A stretch of 64,000 bases of DNA from Candidatus Woesearchaeota archaeon (GTDB lineage: Archaea > Nanobdellota > Nanobdellia > Woesearchaeales > UBA10216). How positions within the stretch are numbered: position 1 is the stretch's first letter; each line of letters begins with the position of its first letter. The translations under genes and the position numbers were made by a program. Under the pieces are notes generated by a model that did no database searches, had not been told where the DNA came from, and saw only the letters and a program-made list of their open reading frames with translations. The stretch is from the NCBI GenBank assembly GCA_016180195.1, contig JACPBS010000004.1, positions 81,485 through 145,484 of the forward strand. The letters are read 5' to 3'. Shown in pieces: positions 1 through 9,034 of the stretch.

Positions 1-272
1 AGGCTTATTTTGATGTGATTGTCTGTGCAGCGGATATCAAGTCCGGAAAGCCAAATCCAGAGATTTTTCTTAAGGCTGCTGAAATGCTTAATGTAAAGCC
101 TCTTGAATGTGTTGTAATTGAGGATTCTCTGCATGGAATTGAGGCAGCCATTAGGGCAGGGATGAAATGCATTGCTGTTGCCACGACTCACAGTGAAAAC
201 GAATTGAAGAATGCCTTTTTAGTTAGGCAGGATTTGAGTAAGCTTTCATTAGCTGACATTAAGAGGTTATGA
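1..272 (+). CDS. HAD-superfamily hydrolase (beta-phosphoglucomutase-like), 5' truncated by window edge
   Basis: SGKPNPEIFLKAAEMLNVKPLECVVIEDSLHGIEAA = HAD motif III/IV; listed ORF begins internally. Confidence 0.8.
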   Translation, partial: AYFDVIVCAADIKSGKPNPEIFLKAAEMLNVKPLECVVIEDSLHGIEAAIRAGMKCIAVATTHSENELKNAFLVRQDLSKLSLADIKRL

Positions 273-931
273 TGATAAAAGCCATAGTATTTGACTGTGA
301 CGGAACCCTGTACAGTATTGGCGATGCGATAGAAGGTGACTTGATTGGAATCAGGAGAGCTTATAAGGAGCTTGGAGTCTCTGCAAAGGTCCCTTCAAAA
401 GGCGAATTTCTGAAAAGGGCCGGTTACAGGTATCCTGATTTTTTCATTGGGCTTATCCCTAATGATCTCTTTGATAGAGCTTACCCTCTCGTCTACAAGT
501 ATTCTGTTGAGGAAACTGTTAGCCGTGTAAGGGAGGATAAGGGCTGGCTTTTCAACAATGTAAAAGTTGTGCTGGCTAATCTTAAGTCTAAGGGAATAAG
601 GCTTGGCTTGGTTACGAATGGAACTAAAAGTTATATCTGGGCTGTTGCTCAAACCTATGCTTTGGACAGGATTTTTGATGTTATCATGTCTGTCGAGGAG
701 GTTGAAGGTGACAAGGGTGACTTGCTGAAATTCGAGCTTAATGAGCTTAAAGTCAAGCCAAACGAAGCCATAATGGTCGGGGACAGGAAATCAGATATCG
801 ACGCTGCCAAAAAAGCGGGCTGCAGGGCAGTGGGTGTAACTTATGGTTATGGGGAGGAGGAAGAGTTAAAAGATGCAGACTTTAAAATCAGAAAAATTGA
901 AGAACTGGCAGGGATTGTCGAAAATGGTTAA
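269..931 (+). CDS. HAD-superfamily hydrolase
   Basis: N-terminal VFDCDGTLY, GLVTNGTK, MVGDRKSDIDAAKKAG motifs; overlaps upstream stop. Confidence 0.85.
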   Translation: MMIKAIVFDCDGTLYSIGDAIEGDLIGIRRAYKELGVSAKVPSKGEFLKRAGYRYPDFFIGLIPNDLFDRAYPLVYKYSVEETVSRVREDKGWLFNNVKVVLANLKSKGIRLGLVTNGTKSYIWAVAQTYALDRIFDVIMSVEEVEGDKGDLLKFELNELKVKPNEAIMVGDRKSDIDAAKKAGCRAVGVTYGYGEEEELKDADFKIRKIEELAGIVENG

Positions 932-1364
932 GATGGAGACTTGGCTGGTTTACGGATTGATCGCCGCTTTTGCTTTCGGCGTGAATGCCATCATCTATAA
1001 GTTCGGTCTTCGCAACGGCATTGATCCTTTTTTTGCAGGCTTCATATTCAGCCTGGGCGTTTCTATGGTTTTCCTTGCAGCGATGATATTCAAGAAGTCA
1101 GCAACCAGCCTTACATTCAATGATGGTTCCCTTGTTTTTTTTGCAGGCGTTATTTGGGCGATAGGGTTCCTGGCGGTTACCTTGGGGTTTGCACAGAACT
1201 TCAATGTTTCAAAAATCGCGATTGTTTATAGTTCAAACGTCATTGTTACTGTGCTTTTAAGCATAGTCTTGCTCAAGGAGCTCTCATCAGGCGCAGATTT
1301 TTTGAGGGTCGCTGTAGGGATGGCCTTTGTTGTTGCCGGTGTTGTTGTCACAAGCTTAAAATGA
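924..1364 (+). CDS. Single-EamA-domain (half-size DMT) membrane transporter-like protein
   Basis: MVKMETWLVYGLIAAFAFGVNAIIYKFGLR..., about 5 TM helices, EamA-like; start trimmed from 873. Confidence 0.65.
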   Translation: MVKMETWLVYGLIAAFAFGVNAIIYKFGLRNGIDPFFAGFIFSLGVSMVFLAAMIFKKSATSLTFNDGSLVFFAGVIWAIGFLAVTLGFAQNFNVSKIAIVYSSNVIVTVLLSIVLLKELSSGADFLRVAVGMAFVVAGVVVTSLK

Positions 1365-2488
1365 TTGGCAGGGATGATCTTAAAAAAATAATTGATGGTT
1401 ACCATACAGATAAGCTTACAATAGGAACTTTAGGCGGCCATTCGGCTCTTGATGTGTGCAGGGGAGCGAAGGATCTCGGTTTCAGGACTGTTGTGGTATG
1501 CCAGAAAGGCAGGGAGAAAACATACAGCAGTTACTACAGGTCGGATGGAAACAGGGGCATTGTAGATGATGTAATCCTAGTCGATTCTTTTGCTGATGTT
1601 GTCAAGGATGATGTTCAAAAAAGGCTTAGGCAGCTTAACACGATCTTTGTCCATAGCAGGTATTTCTGGGTGTATTGTGATTTTGGCGAGATTGAAAACA
1701 GGTTCAAGGTGCCTATTTTCGGCAGCAGGGGCTTGTTGAGGGCTGAGGAGCGGGATCAGCCCAATAACCAGTATTTCCTGTTAGAGAATGCGGGCATTAA
1801 AACTCCCAAAAGGTTTGTAAACCCGCAGGACATTGACCGCCTTTCAATAGTTAAGGCAGCAGAATCAGACCGTGGTTATGAAAGGGAATTCTTTTTCGTA
1901 AGTAGCTATGATGATTATGTGAAGAAATCAGCAGAGCTTTTGAAGGCGGGGAAAGTTAATTCAGGCTCGCTTAAAAAAGCAGTAATTGAGGAGTTTGTCC
2001 TTGGCCCGCAGGTAAACCTGAATTTTTTCCATTCTCCGTTAACTGGAGAGCTCGAGCTTCTTGGCACTGATACGCGGAGGCAGACTAACATAGACGGTTT
2101 CTTGAGGCTCACTGCTGCCCAGCAGCTGGGTCTTGGTGGAAGCGTGAGGCCCAAATACATCGAGAATGGACACGTTTCAGTTACTCTTAAGGAATCGCTT
2201 CTTGAGAAGGCTTTTGAAATCGGTGAAAGATTCGTGGCATCGGCCAGGGAACATTACCCACCGGGCATCATCGGACCTTTTGCCCTTCAGGGTGCGGTTC
2301 TTGCAGGTCCTCCAAAGGAGGAATTTGTAGTTTTTGATGTCAGCATGAGAATTCCGGGAAGCCCCGGGACCAGATATACGCCGTATGGTCATTACCTTTA
2401 TGGCGAGGACATCAGCGTGGGAAAAAGGATTGCCATGGAGATTAGGGATGCTGTCAAGCTCAACCATCTTATCGAGGTATTAACTTGA
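1361..2488 (+). CDS. purP: 5-formaminoimidazole-4-carboxamide-1-beta-D-ribofuranosyl 5'-monophosphate synthetase
   Basis: TLGGHSALDVCRGAKDLGF...; LGTDTRRQTNIDGFLRL; RIPGSPGTRYTPYGHYLYGE, PurP hallmarks. Confidence 0.93.
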   Translation: MIGRDDLKKIIDGYHTDKLTIGTLGGHSALDVCRGAKDLGFRTVVVCQKGREKTYSSYYRSDGNRGIVDDVILVDSFADVVKDDVQKRLRQLNTIFVHSRYFWVYCDFGEIENRFKVPIFGSRGLLRAEERDQPNNQYFLLENAGIKTPKRFVNPQDIDRLSIVKAAESDRGYEREFFFVSSYDDYVKKSAELLKAGKVNSGSLKKAVIEEFVLGPQVNLNFFHSPLTGELELLGTDTRRQTNIDGFLRLTAAQQLGLGGSVRPKYIENGHVSVTLKESLLEKAFEIGERFVASAREHYPPGIIGPFALQGAVLAGPPKEEFVVFDVSMRIPGSPGTRYTPYGHYLYGEDISVGKRIAMEIRDAVKLNHLIEVLT

Positions 2489-4008
2489 TCCTGATAATAG
2501 ATTTTGGTTCCCAGGTTTCTCATTTGATCACGAGAAGAATAAGGCAGCTCGGGGTATTCTCTGAAATCGTCCCTTGCACGACTTCGATGGCGGCAATAAA
2601 ATCAATGAAGCCTGATGGCATCATACTTTCAGGAGGCCCAAGAAGCGTGTACGAAAAGGGTGCTCCTGATATGAACAGGGAACTTTTTTCGCTTGGAATC
2701 CCTATTCTTGGCATCTGCTATGGCCATCAGATCTTGGCCCATGTCCTGGGCGGCAAGGTCGTAAGTGGCAGCAGGGAGTATGGATTGGGACGATTGAGCA
2801 TATTGAAATCCTCTTCGATCCTGGAAGGTTTATCGGGAAGTGAGCAGGTATGGATGAGCCATGGGGATTCAGTAATTGAATTGCCCGAAGGGTTTGAGGC
2901 TGTTGGGTCAACAGCTGATTGCAAGATTGCAGCGTTTGCAAATGAAAAGGAAAGGATATACGGAGTCCAGTTCCACCCTGAGGTCCAGCATACTGTCAAT
3001 GGAACCAGGATTCTTGATAATTTCATTTCAATTTGCAATGCAAAAAAAGACTACAGCGTAAAAGGCTTGGTGAAAAGAATTGTTGATGAGGTTAAGGCAA
3101 CCGTGAAAGATGATGGGGTCATAATGGCAGTCAGTGGCGGTGTTGACAGCCTTGTCGCATCCTTCCTGATTGCAAAGGCAACAAAAAATCTTCATCTTGT
3201 TTTTGTGGATAACGGTTTGCTTAGAAAGGGGGAGGTTGACGAGGTAAGGGAAATCTTTTCAGGTTTTGAGAACTTCAATGTTGTTGATGCTTCTTCTTCT
3301 TTTATCAGCCGGATTGGCGGGGTTACCGAACCTGAGGCAAAAAGGAAGATCATAGGCAATTTGTTTGTCGAGGTGTTTGAGCGCAAGGTTGAGGACTTGA
3401 GGGAAAATGGCATCAATGTCTCCTATCTTGGGCAGGGAACCATTTATCCTGACAGGATTGAGAGCGCTCAGCCTTCCAAGTCCGCTTCTCTGATAAAGAC
3501 TCATCATAACGTGGGGGGCTTGCCTGAGAGGATGAAGCTTCGTCTTGTAGAACCCTTGCGGGACCTGTATAAGGACGAGGTCAGGGAGCTCGGTATTGAA
3601 CTGGGCATTGGGAAAAGATTCCTTTTCAGGCATCCTTTTCCGGGGCCAGGGCTGGCTGTGAGGGTTCTTGGTGAAGTGACCGGGGAAAAGCTTGCCATCT
3701 TAAGGGAGGCTGACTCTATTTTCATTGATGAGCTTAAGAAATCGGGATTCTATGAGAAGACCTGGCAGGCATTTGCCGCCCTGCTCCCTGTGAAGTCAGT
3801 GGGTGTGATGGGTGATGAGAGGACTTATGGCTACATAATAGCATTAAGGGCTGTTGTTAGTGCTGATGCCATGACGGCAGACTGGGCAAAGCTTCCTTTG
3901 GAACTCCTGGAGTCTGTCTCTAGCAGGATAGTTAGGAGTGTGAAAGGCGTGAACAGGGTTGTTTATGACATAACCCAGAAGCCGCCGGGAACCATAGAGT
4001 TCGAGTAG
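2485..4008 (+). CDS. guaA: GMP synthase (glutamine-hydrolysing), fused GATase and ATP-PPase
   Basis: MILIIDFGSQVSHLITRRIR; GICYGHQ; AVSGGVDSLVA; RHPFPGPGLAVRVLGEVT; DITQKPPGTIEFE; TTG start. Confidence 0.95.
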   Translation: MILIIDFGSQVSHLITRRIRQLGVFSEIVPCTTSMAAIKSMKPDGIILSGGPRSVYEKGAPDMNRELFSLGIPILGICYGHQILAHVLGGKVVSGSREYGLGRLSILKSSSILEGLSGSEQVWMSHGDSVIELPEGFEAVGSTADCKIAAFANEKERIYGVQFHPEVQHTVNGTRILDNFISICNAKKDYSVKGLVKRIVDEVKATVKDDGVIMAVSGGVDSLVASFLIAKATKNLHLVFVDNGLLRKGEVDEVREIFSGFENFNVVDASSSFISRIGGVTEPEAKRKIIGNLFVEVFERKVEDLRENGINVSYLGQGTIYPDRIESAQPSKSASLIKTHHNVGGLPERMKLRLVEPLRDLYKDEVRELGIELGIGKRFLFRHPFPGPGLAVRVLGEVTGEKLAILREADSIFIDELKKSGFYEKTWQAFAALLPVKSVGVMGDERTYGYIIALRAVVSADAMTADWAKLPLELLESVSSRIVRSVKGVNRVVYDITQKPPGTIEFE

Positions 4009-4053
4009 TTTGTAGCGGTTTTTTCCATTCAACTACAAACTCCTAACCACAAG

Positions 4054-4317
4054 CTACTTGCGGCATTTTAGCCATAATTCCTTGAAAAAAGGCAGGGTTA
4101 GCGTTGACAGCATGAACCCTACGGCTGGAATTATCGCATTCAGCCATGGCCTTTCCACATTTATTGCATACATGTATGTTCCTATTGCGATATATGTAAA
4201 CAGCATAAGCAATAATCTTCTTGTGTAGCTTGTTTCCCATGCCTTATCAGATTCTACTTTGGCGTTCCGTTCCTTGATTTTATCAATTTCTTTTTTCAGC
4301 TGTTGCAATGATGTCAT
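4054..4317 (-). CDS. Small membrane protein (2 TM) with N-terminal coiled coil
   Basis: LKKEIDKIKERNAKVESDKAWETSYTRRLLLMLFTYIAIGTYMYAINVERP. Confidence 0.5.
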   Translation of the reverse strand: MTSLQQLKKEIDKIKERNAKVESDKAWETSYTRRLLLMLFTYIAIGTYMYAINVERPWLNAIIPAVGFMLSTLTLPFFKELWLKCRK

Positions 4318-4323
4318 TTTTAA

Positions 4324-4617
4324 TTAATCTTCCTGTTGCATGTAATCTATAACTATCCTTATTATTTTTTGGATTATTTCATTGCAACTCTTAAATCTAA
4401 TTTTATCCAATACATCAATCCCTTGTGTTCTTATTACATCACTTAATAAGGCATGCATAAATGACTGTGTTGCAGAATCAACTTTGTCGAAATTTATGAC
4501 GACATCTTCTCCTTTATTTAAAGCGGGCATTATTTCAGTTATCCTTATTTCTTTTGCAACATCTTTATTCTCTGCAAAATTGCCTGCTTTGTTAAAAATA
4601 TTGATTTCGATCGTCAT
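4324..4617 (-). CDS. STAS-like (DUF4325-type) protein
   Basis: GEDVVINFDKVDSATQSFMHALLSDVIR: STAS-like strand-helix pattern; paired with GHKL ATPase gene. Confidence 0.65.
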   Translation of the reverse strand: MTIEINIFNKAGNFAENKDVAKEIRITEIMPALNKGEDVVINFDKVDSATQSFMHALLSDVIRTQGIDVLDKIRFKSCNEIIQKIIRIVIDYMQQED

Positions 4618-5579
4618 ATGAACCTGGGCTTTTTGAATATTTTCTTTTTTCTTTCTGATGTTTCCTTCTGGTAAACTTTTCGAATCATTTCAAGAAGTTC
4701 ATCAATCCTTTTATTTCTGTCTAAAGAAATGTCTATTCCGACTATTGTGCCTTCCCAATACGGATAATCCTCATCTTTTGAATGTCTGTCCTCAAATGGG
4801 TTTGAATTTAATCTGATGTGGTTTTTATCTTTGGGGATTCGCAACAATTTGTACATTGCATTTCCACTATAAATAACGAAAAAATCTTTGTTGATTTTTG
4901 CCATGGATTTGATAAAAAACAAACCCATTCCAGCGTTTTCCGGGGTTCCTCCAGGTAGTCTGGTTGTTCCGGTAACGCCCGGTGTTAATGCTAACTTGAT
5001 TGCTTCCATATCAGTATCTGCTCTATATGATTTATTAATTGTAGTTTTTATTCCCACTCCTGTGTCAGCAACACCTATCCGGATAACATTATGTTTCTTA
5101 TATAACTGTGCACATACTATCGCCCCATTTTTTGATTCTGAATGCTCAAAAACATTTCTTACCAGTTCGCTGATTATGTATCTTATTGGCTCTACCTGCT
5201 TGGGCTCCAAATGAAGTATCGGGATCATGTCTGTAATGAATGAGTGTAATTCATTTGAATTTTGTATTTTAGTTAAAGGAATAAACCTGCCCGCTGCTTC
5301 ATGTTCCTTAATTGAGATTCCGGATTCGATGCCTAAAAATCTAAATAAGCCCATTCTCTCGAAATAATGTTTGGATTTTGCTTCAAATTTTTCACAATGG
5401 ATATTTTCACGTTTTACCTTCCTGCCCAAAGAAGCCAGCATTGTTAAAACCATTGGGTGAACTGATATCCAATCTTTATTTGCTGTTATTATTAATTTTT
5501 CTGCATCGCTTGTATCAAAGCTTCTTAAAAAAGGATCTATGTTTCCTAAAAAAGCACTGTTTGGCAAATGAATTTTCAC
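4614..5579 (-). CDS. GHKL/HATPase_c ATP-binding protein
   Basis: ISELVRNVFEHS (N box), GVADTGVGI (G1), GGTPENAGMGLFFIKSMA (G2); overlaps next gene by 4 nt. Confidence 0.8.
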   Translation of the reverse strand: MKIHLPNSAFLGNIDPFLRSFDTSDAEKLIITANKDWISVHPMVLTMLASLGRKVKRENIHCEKFEAKSKHYFERMGLFRFLGIESGISIKEHEAAGRFIPLTKIQNSNELHSFITDMIPILHLEPKQVEPIRYIISELVRNVFEHSESKNGAIVCAQLYKKHNVIRIGVADTGVGIKTTINKSYRADTDMEAIKLALTPGVTGTTRLPGGTPENAGMGLFFIKSMAKINKDFFVIYSGNAMYKLLRIPKDKNHIRLNSNPFEDRHSKDEDYPYWEGTIVGIDISLDRNKRIDELLEMIRKVYQKETSERKKKIFKKPRFI

Positions 5580-5615
5580 AGGTTAATTAAAAGGCTGAAC
5601 TTTATAAATATTTCT

Positions 5616-5673
5616 TTTTTACCGGGAATCCCGGTAAAAAATTTAATCCCTATATATTCCGGGATTCCCGGAA
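5616..5673. promoter_or_regulatory. Two operator-like palindromes CCGGGAWTCCCGG upstream of the ATPase/STAS-like operon
   Basis: TTTTTACCGGGA-A-TCCCGGTAAAAA (5616-5640) and TTCCGGGA-T-TCCCGGAA (5657-5673), centres 37 bp apart; TATA-like TTTATAAATA at 5601-5610 lies about 26 nt upstream of the start at 5579. Confidence 0.6.
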
Positions 5674-5730
5674 AAATTACCATAAATAAAACAAAAAATT
5701 ATTTAAAATTAGTTCCTTAAAGTAATTTCA

Positions 5731-5862
5731 ATGGTTTTTGGCGCAATCAACCAAAAAGAGATTCAGACAGCCGCGGCAACAGCTGTAGACCCGCTAAGGG
5801 AACAGATCACGTCAATTTCCGATACTAATTTATCATTATCCAGTAATAGAAAAAATTTATAA
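5731..5862 (+). CDS. Putative 43-aa small ORF
   Basis: ATG...TAA encoding MVFGAINQKEIQTAAATAVDPLREQITSISDTNLSLSSNRKNL; A/T-rich TATA-like TTATTTAAAA about 26 nt upstream. Confidence 0.35.
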   Translation: MVFGAINQKEIQTAAATAVDPLREQITSISDTNLSLSSNRKNL

Positions 5863-5902
5863 TATACTGGTTATAGGGAATGGTTGTTAGGTGTGCCTTT
5901 AT

Positions 5903-6484
5903 ATGGGTTTTTTGAAGTTTTTGAAAAAAGGTGAAGAGAAAAAGGTGCAGAAAGAGGTTGCCTCTGATGAGCTTGAGCTTCCTCCACCACCTCAGATTGA
6001 ATCGTTCTCTTCCGGATTGCCTTCTTTTGAGGGTCCTAAGCTGGAAATGCCTGTTATAGGGAAGCTGGACATCCCTGTTGCCTCGATGAACAAGCCCAGT
6101 GAGGCTGGGCAGGATCTTATCAGGCTTCCTGACATCAAGCAGATTGATGACCAGAAATTTGTTTTTGATCAGCCTTCCATGCAGGTTCCCCCTGTTTCAG
6201 TTCCTGCTTTTGAGAACCCTGTCATGACTAAGCCTGCCTTGGAAAAGCCAGCTATTGTCCAGTCTGCTAAACCCTATCCTGACCAGCCAGTATATATTAA
6301 GGGTCATAAGTTCAGGGCGATTATTGAGGATATCGATTCCCTGCTGAAAAGCCAGAAAATACTTGATGAGGAACTGGTGAAGATTAGGCGGATGAAGGAT
6401 GAGGAGTATGAAAAATGGAGCAAGTGCCTTGAGGATATGCAGAGAAGGTTGATGTTCATAGATCAAAACTTGTTTGAGGTGTAA
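5903..6484 (+). CDS. Hypothetical protein with Pro-rich linker and C-terminal coiled coil
   Basis: MGFLKFLKKGEEKK...; start trimmed from 5891. Confidence 0.55.
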   Translation: MGFLKFLKKGEEKKVQKEVASDELELPPPPQIESFSSGLPSFEGPKLEMPVIGKLDIPVASMNKPSEAGQDLIRLPDIKQIDDQKFVFDQPSMQVPPVSVPAFENPVMTKPALEKPAIVQSAKPYPDQPVYIKGHKFRAIIEDIDSLLKSQKILDEELVKIRRMKDEEYEKWSKCLEDMQRRLMFIDQNLFEV

Positions 6485-6485
6485 A

Positions 6486-6710
6486 ATGAATCCCGTTTAT
6501 ATAAAGGTTGACAGGTATAAGAAGATTGGTGGGGTGATTGAAAGGATCAAAGTCAGCCTTGATGAGGCAAAAGTTGTTATTGCGCGGCTTGATGAGCTCA
6601 AGGTTGAAGAAGAAAAGGAGCTTCAGCAATGGAAGGCTGAACTGGAGAAGATTTCCAGCAAGGTTGCTTATATAGAGGATTCTTTGGCAGGTAAGACTAA
6701 TGAAGGATGA
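6486..6710 (+). CDS. Coiled-coil hypothetical protein
   Basis: MNPVYIKVDRYKKIGGVIERIKVSLDEAKVVIARLDELKVEEEKEL...; in frame with listed ORF 6474. Confidence 0.6.
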   Translation: MNPVYIKVDRYKKIGGVIERIKVSLDEAKVVIARLDELKVEEEKELQQWKAELEKISSKVAYIEDSLAGKTNEG

Positions 6711-7062
6711 GTATTTTTATGTTGGAATAGAGGATCCTGGTGTTGTCAGGAGAAGCATCCTCGAGTCGTCAAAGGAGCTTATACAGGCACTTCAAAGGTA
6801 TGAGAGGTTCAAGGCATTGAGGTCTGAGAAATACGCCCAGGCATCAAGGCTGAAAATGCTTTATGATGGTATTGTTGCATTGCTTTCTGAGGTAAAGGCT
6901 GATTTGCCAAGTATGGATATTAAGGGTTTGCCGAAAAGCGAGGAAAGGCATTTCAGGGCTAAGAGACAGGCTGATGAAGCTTCTAAGAAAGTCCCGACAG
7001 GGATCGAGAAGCTTGAGGAAGAGCTTAATGATATAGAGAAGAAGCTCAACGCAATACAATGA
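6700..7062 (+). CDS. Coiled-coil hypothetical protein
   Basis: Overlaps upstream gene; heptad-like C-terminus. Confidence 0.6.
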   Translation: MKDEYFYVGIEDPGVVRRSILESSKELIQALQRYERFKALRSEKYAQASRLKMLYDGIVALLSEVKADLPSMDIKGLPKSEERHFRAKRQADEASKKVPTGIEKLEEELNDIEKKLNAIQ

Positions 7063-7268
7063 AAAGTATCCCGCTTCCTAGGACTTTCATGCTGTTTAGC
7101 ATTCTTGGGTTCCTAATAGTGACTATTTTCACTTTTAACCCGTTTTCAGAAAGGCCATTGATAACAATACCGTTAAGCTGGGGTTTTGCCTTTGACTTGG
7201 TTTTCATCATGATGTTCATTGCTTCTGTGCTCTCAATAACCCCTTCAGGAAAAATTCTTAAATCTTGA
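7059..7268 (+). CDS. Small two-TM membrane protein
   Basis: ATGA overlap with 6700-7062; hydrophobic segments. Confidence 0.55.
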   Translation: MKSIPLPRTFMLFSILGFLIVTIFTFNPFSERPLITIPLSWGFAFDLVFIMMFIASVLSITPSGKILKS

Positions 7269-7283
7269 GGCTTTCTTTGGCCC

Positions 7284-9017
7284 ATGAAGCGCATTTTTTT
7301 AGGGTTGTTCATTTTTGTACTGCTTACTTCCGCTGTAACGGCTGAAACCCGGTCAATGAAGGTTCTTGCAGTGTCTGAAAAGAATGATGGGTTTGAGGGT
7401 ATCACTGCGGACTTATTCCTGGAGATAAGGCCTGGATCAGGAAAGGTTTTTATCGAGTCATTCCCTTTGTCAAAGATAGACACTCAGATTTCAACCAGGC
7501 TTGCTTCTGAGATAGCATGCAACGAGCTTGAGATAAGCTGTGAGGGATATGATTTTTTCTATACTATAAAAGCGGACACTTCGGTTATTGAAGGCCCAAG
7601 CGCAGGGGCTGCGGCATCTGTTCTTACCCTATCCGCCCTTAAAAATGTTGACCTGAGAAGGGATGCAACGATTACTGGCACAATTAACTCAGGCGGTTTG
7701 ATAGGCCATGTTGGCGGCATCAAGGAGAAGATTGAGGCCGCCTCGCGATCCGGGATAAGGAAAGTTCTGATTCCTGATGGGGAGCGGTTTTCTGCAAACA
7801 ATACTTTAGATCTTGTTGAGTACGGGAAGGATCTTGGCGTTCAGGTTATCGAGGTGTCTGATGTGGGCGAGGCTTTTTTTCATTTGACTGGCAGGGAATT
7901 GGGCCATGAACAGGATGGTTTCGGGATAGACAAATCATATTCAGACACGATGTCGTTTCTTGCAGCAACCCTGTGTAATAAAAGCGATCGGTTTATCGGG
8001 GATTTTCCTGATTCAAGCGAGGATTATGATTCAGCCCTGAATCTTACCGTAAAGGGAAAGAATGCCCTTGCTGAAAGCCAGTTTTATTCGGCAGCAAGCT
8101 ATTGTTTCGGCGCTAATGTGAAATTCCAGTATATAAACCTTTCATCGCTTATTAACAGCACGGAAAGCCTGATGCCTCATGTGAACAGGGTGATCAGTGC
8201 TGTTGAAAGGATGGAAAGGGAGAAGCCTAGGCTTGAGACTATGACTGACCTCCAGAGCTTTATTTCAATGAAGGAAAGGCTTCTGGAAGCGAATGATAAT
8301 GCCAATCTGTCTTTAAGGTACATGAGGCAGAACAGGAGTAAAGAATCCATTTATGCCCTGGCTTATGCGGAAGAGAGGGTATTCAGCGCAATGGCTTGGT
8401 CCAGCTTCTTTGGAAAGCCAGGGAAAAAATTTGTTTTTGATAGTGAGGTTCTTGAGTCTTCGTGCCGCAGGAAGATTGCTGAGGCTGAAGAGCGGTTTGA
8501 GTACTCAAAATTGTTTATTGAGCGGGGCATTCCCGATACAAGGCAGGAAATTAACCGCGCGTTTGAAGACCTGGCAAATGGAAGGTTTGAGCTTTGCCTT
8601 TCAAAGGCTGCTAAGGCAAAGGCACAGTCAGATGTCCTTTTCAGCTCGATTAATGTGGATAGTTCGAGGATTGGGGAACTGCTTGACAAGAAGCTCGCGG
8701 CAGCAAAAAAAAGCATTTCTAGAAGCACAAGGAAGGGTATATTCCCCATTGTTGGATATAGCTATTATGAGTATGCAACTTCGCTTAAGGAAACAGATCC
8801 TTATTCCGCGCTGTTATATTCGGAGTTTGCACTTGAGCTTAGCAACATGGACTTGTACTTCAGGAGCCCGTCCAGGCTGCCTGAAAAAAAATCGTTTTTT
8901 TCATACCAGATGCTGGGTTCATTCATAGTCGGTTTTGGGATAGGCGGCATTAGTGTTCTGGTTTTGTTTAGAAGGCGTAATTTTGTGAAAAAGGCTGTTC
9001 TGAGAAGAAGGAACTAA
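7284..9017 (+). CDS. Exported archaeal S16 (Lon-like) serine protease, COG1750 type, with C-terminal TM
   Basis: Signal peptide; IEGPSAGAAASVLTLSAL (Ser nucleophile) and HVGGIKEKIEAASRSGIRKVLIP (Lys); C-terminal hydrophobic helix. Confidence 0.8.
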   Translation: MKRIFLGLFIFVLLTSAVTAETRSMKVLAVSEKNDGFEGITADLFLEIRPGSGKVFIESFPLSKIDTQISTRLASEIACNELEISCEGYDFFYTIKADTSVIEGPSAGAAASVLTLSALKNVDLRRDATITGTINSGGLIGHVGGIKEKIEAASRSGIRKVLIPDGERFSANNTLDLVEYGKDLGVQVIEVSDVGEAFFHLTGRELGHEQDGFGIDKSYSDTMSFLAATLCNKSDRFIGDFPDSSEDYDSALNLTVKGKNALAESQFYSAASYCFGANVKFQYINLSSLINSTESLMPHVNRVISAVERMEREKPRLETMTDLQSFISMKERLLEANDNANLSLRYMRQNRSKESIYALAYAEERVFSAMAWSSFFGKPGKKFVFDSEVLESSCRRKIAEAEERFEYSKLFIERGIPDTRQEINRAFEDLANGRFELCLSKAAKAKAQSDVLFSSINVDSSRIGELLDKKLAAAKKSISRSTRKGIFPIVGYSYYEYATSLKETDPYSALLYSEFALELSNMDLYFRSPSRLPEKKSFFSYQMLGSFIVGFGIGGISVLVLFRRRNFVKKAVLRRRN

Positions 9018-9034
9018 GGAATTTCTTTGATTAA

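Noticed and set aside
2702-3725. Minus-strand ORFs inside guaA
   Set aside because: Antisense shadows of a confidently identified gene.
2485-4008. Fused guaA as unusual (many archaea use split GATase and PPase subunits)
   Set aside because: Fused GuaA occurs in various archaeal lineages and bacteria; not notable alone.
4007-4041. Inverted repeat AGTTTGTAG...CTACAAACT between guaA and the convergent gene
   Set aside because: Probably an ordinary bidirectional transcription terminator; 17-nt loop with a T-run; not unusual.
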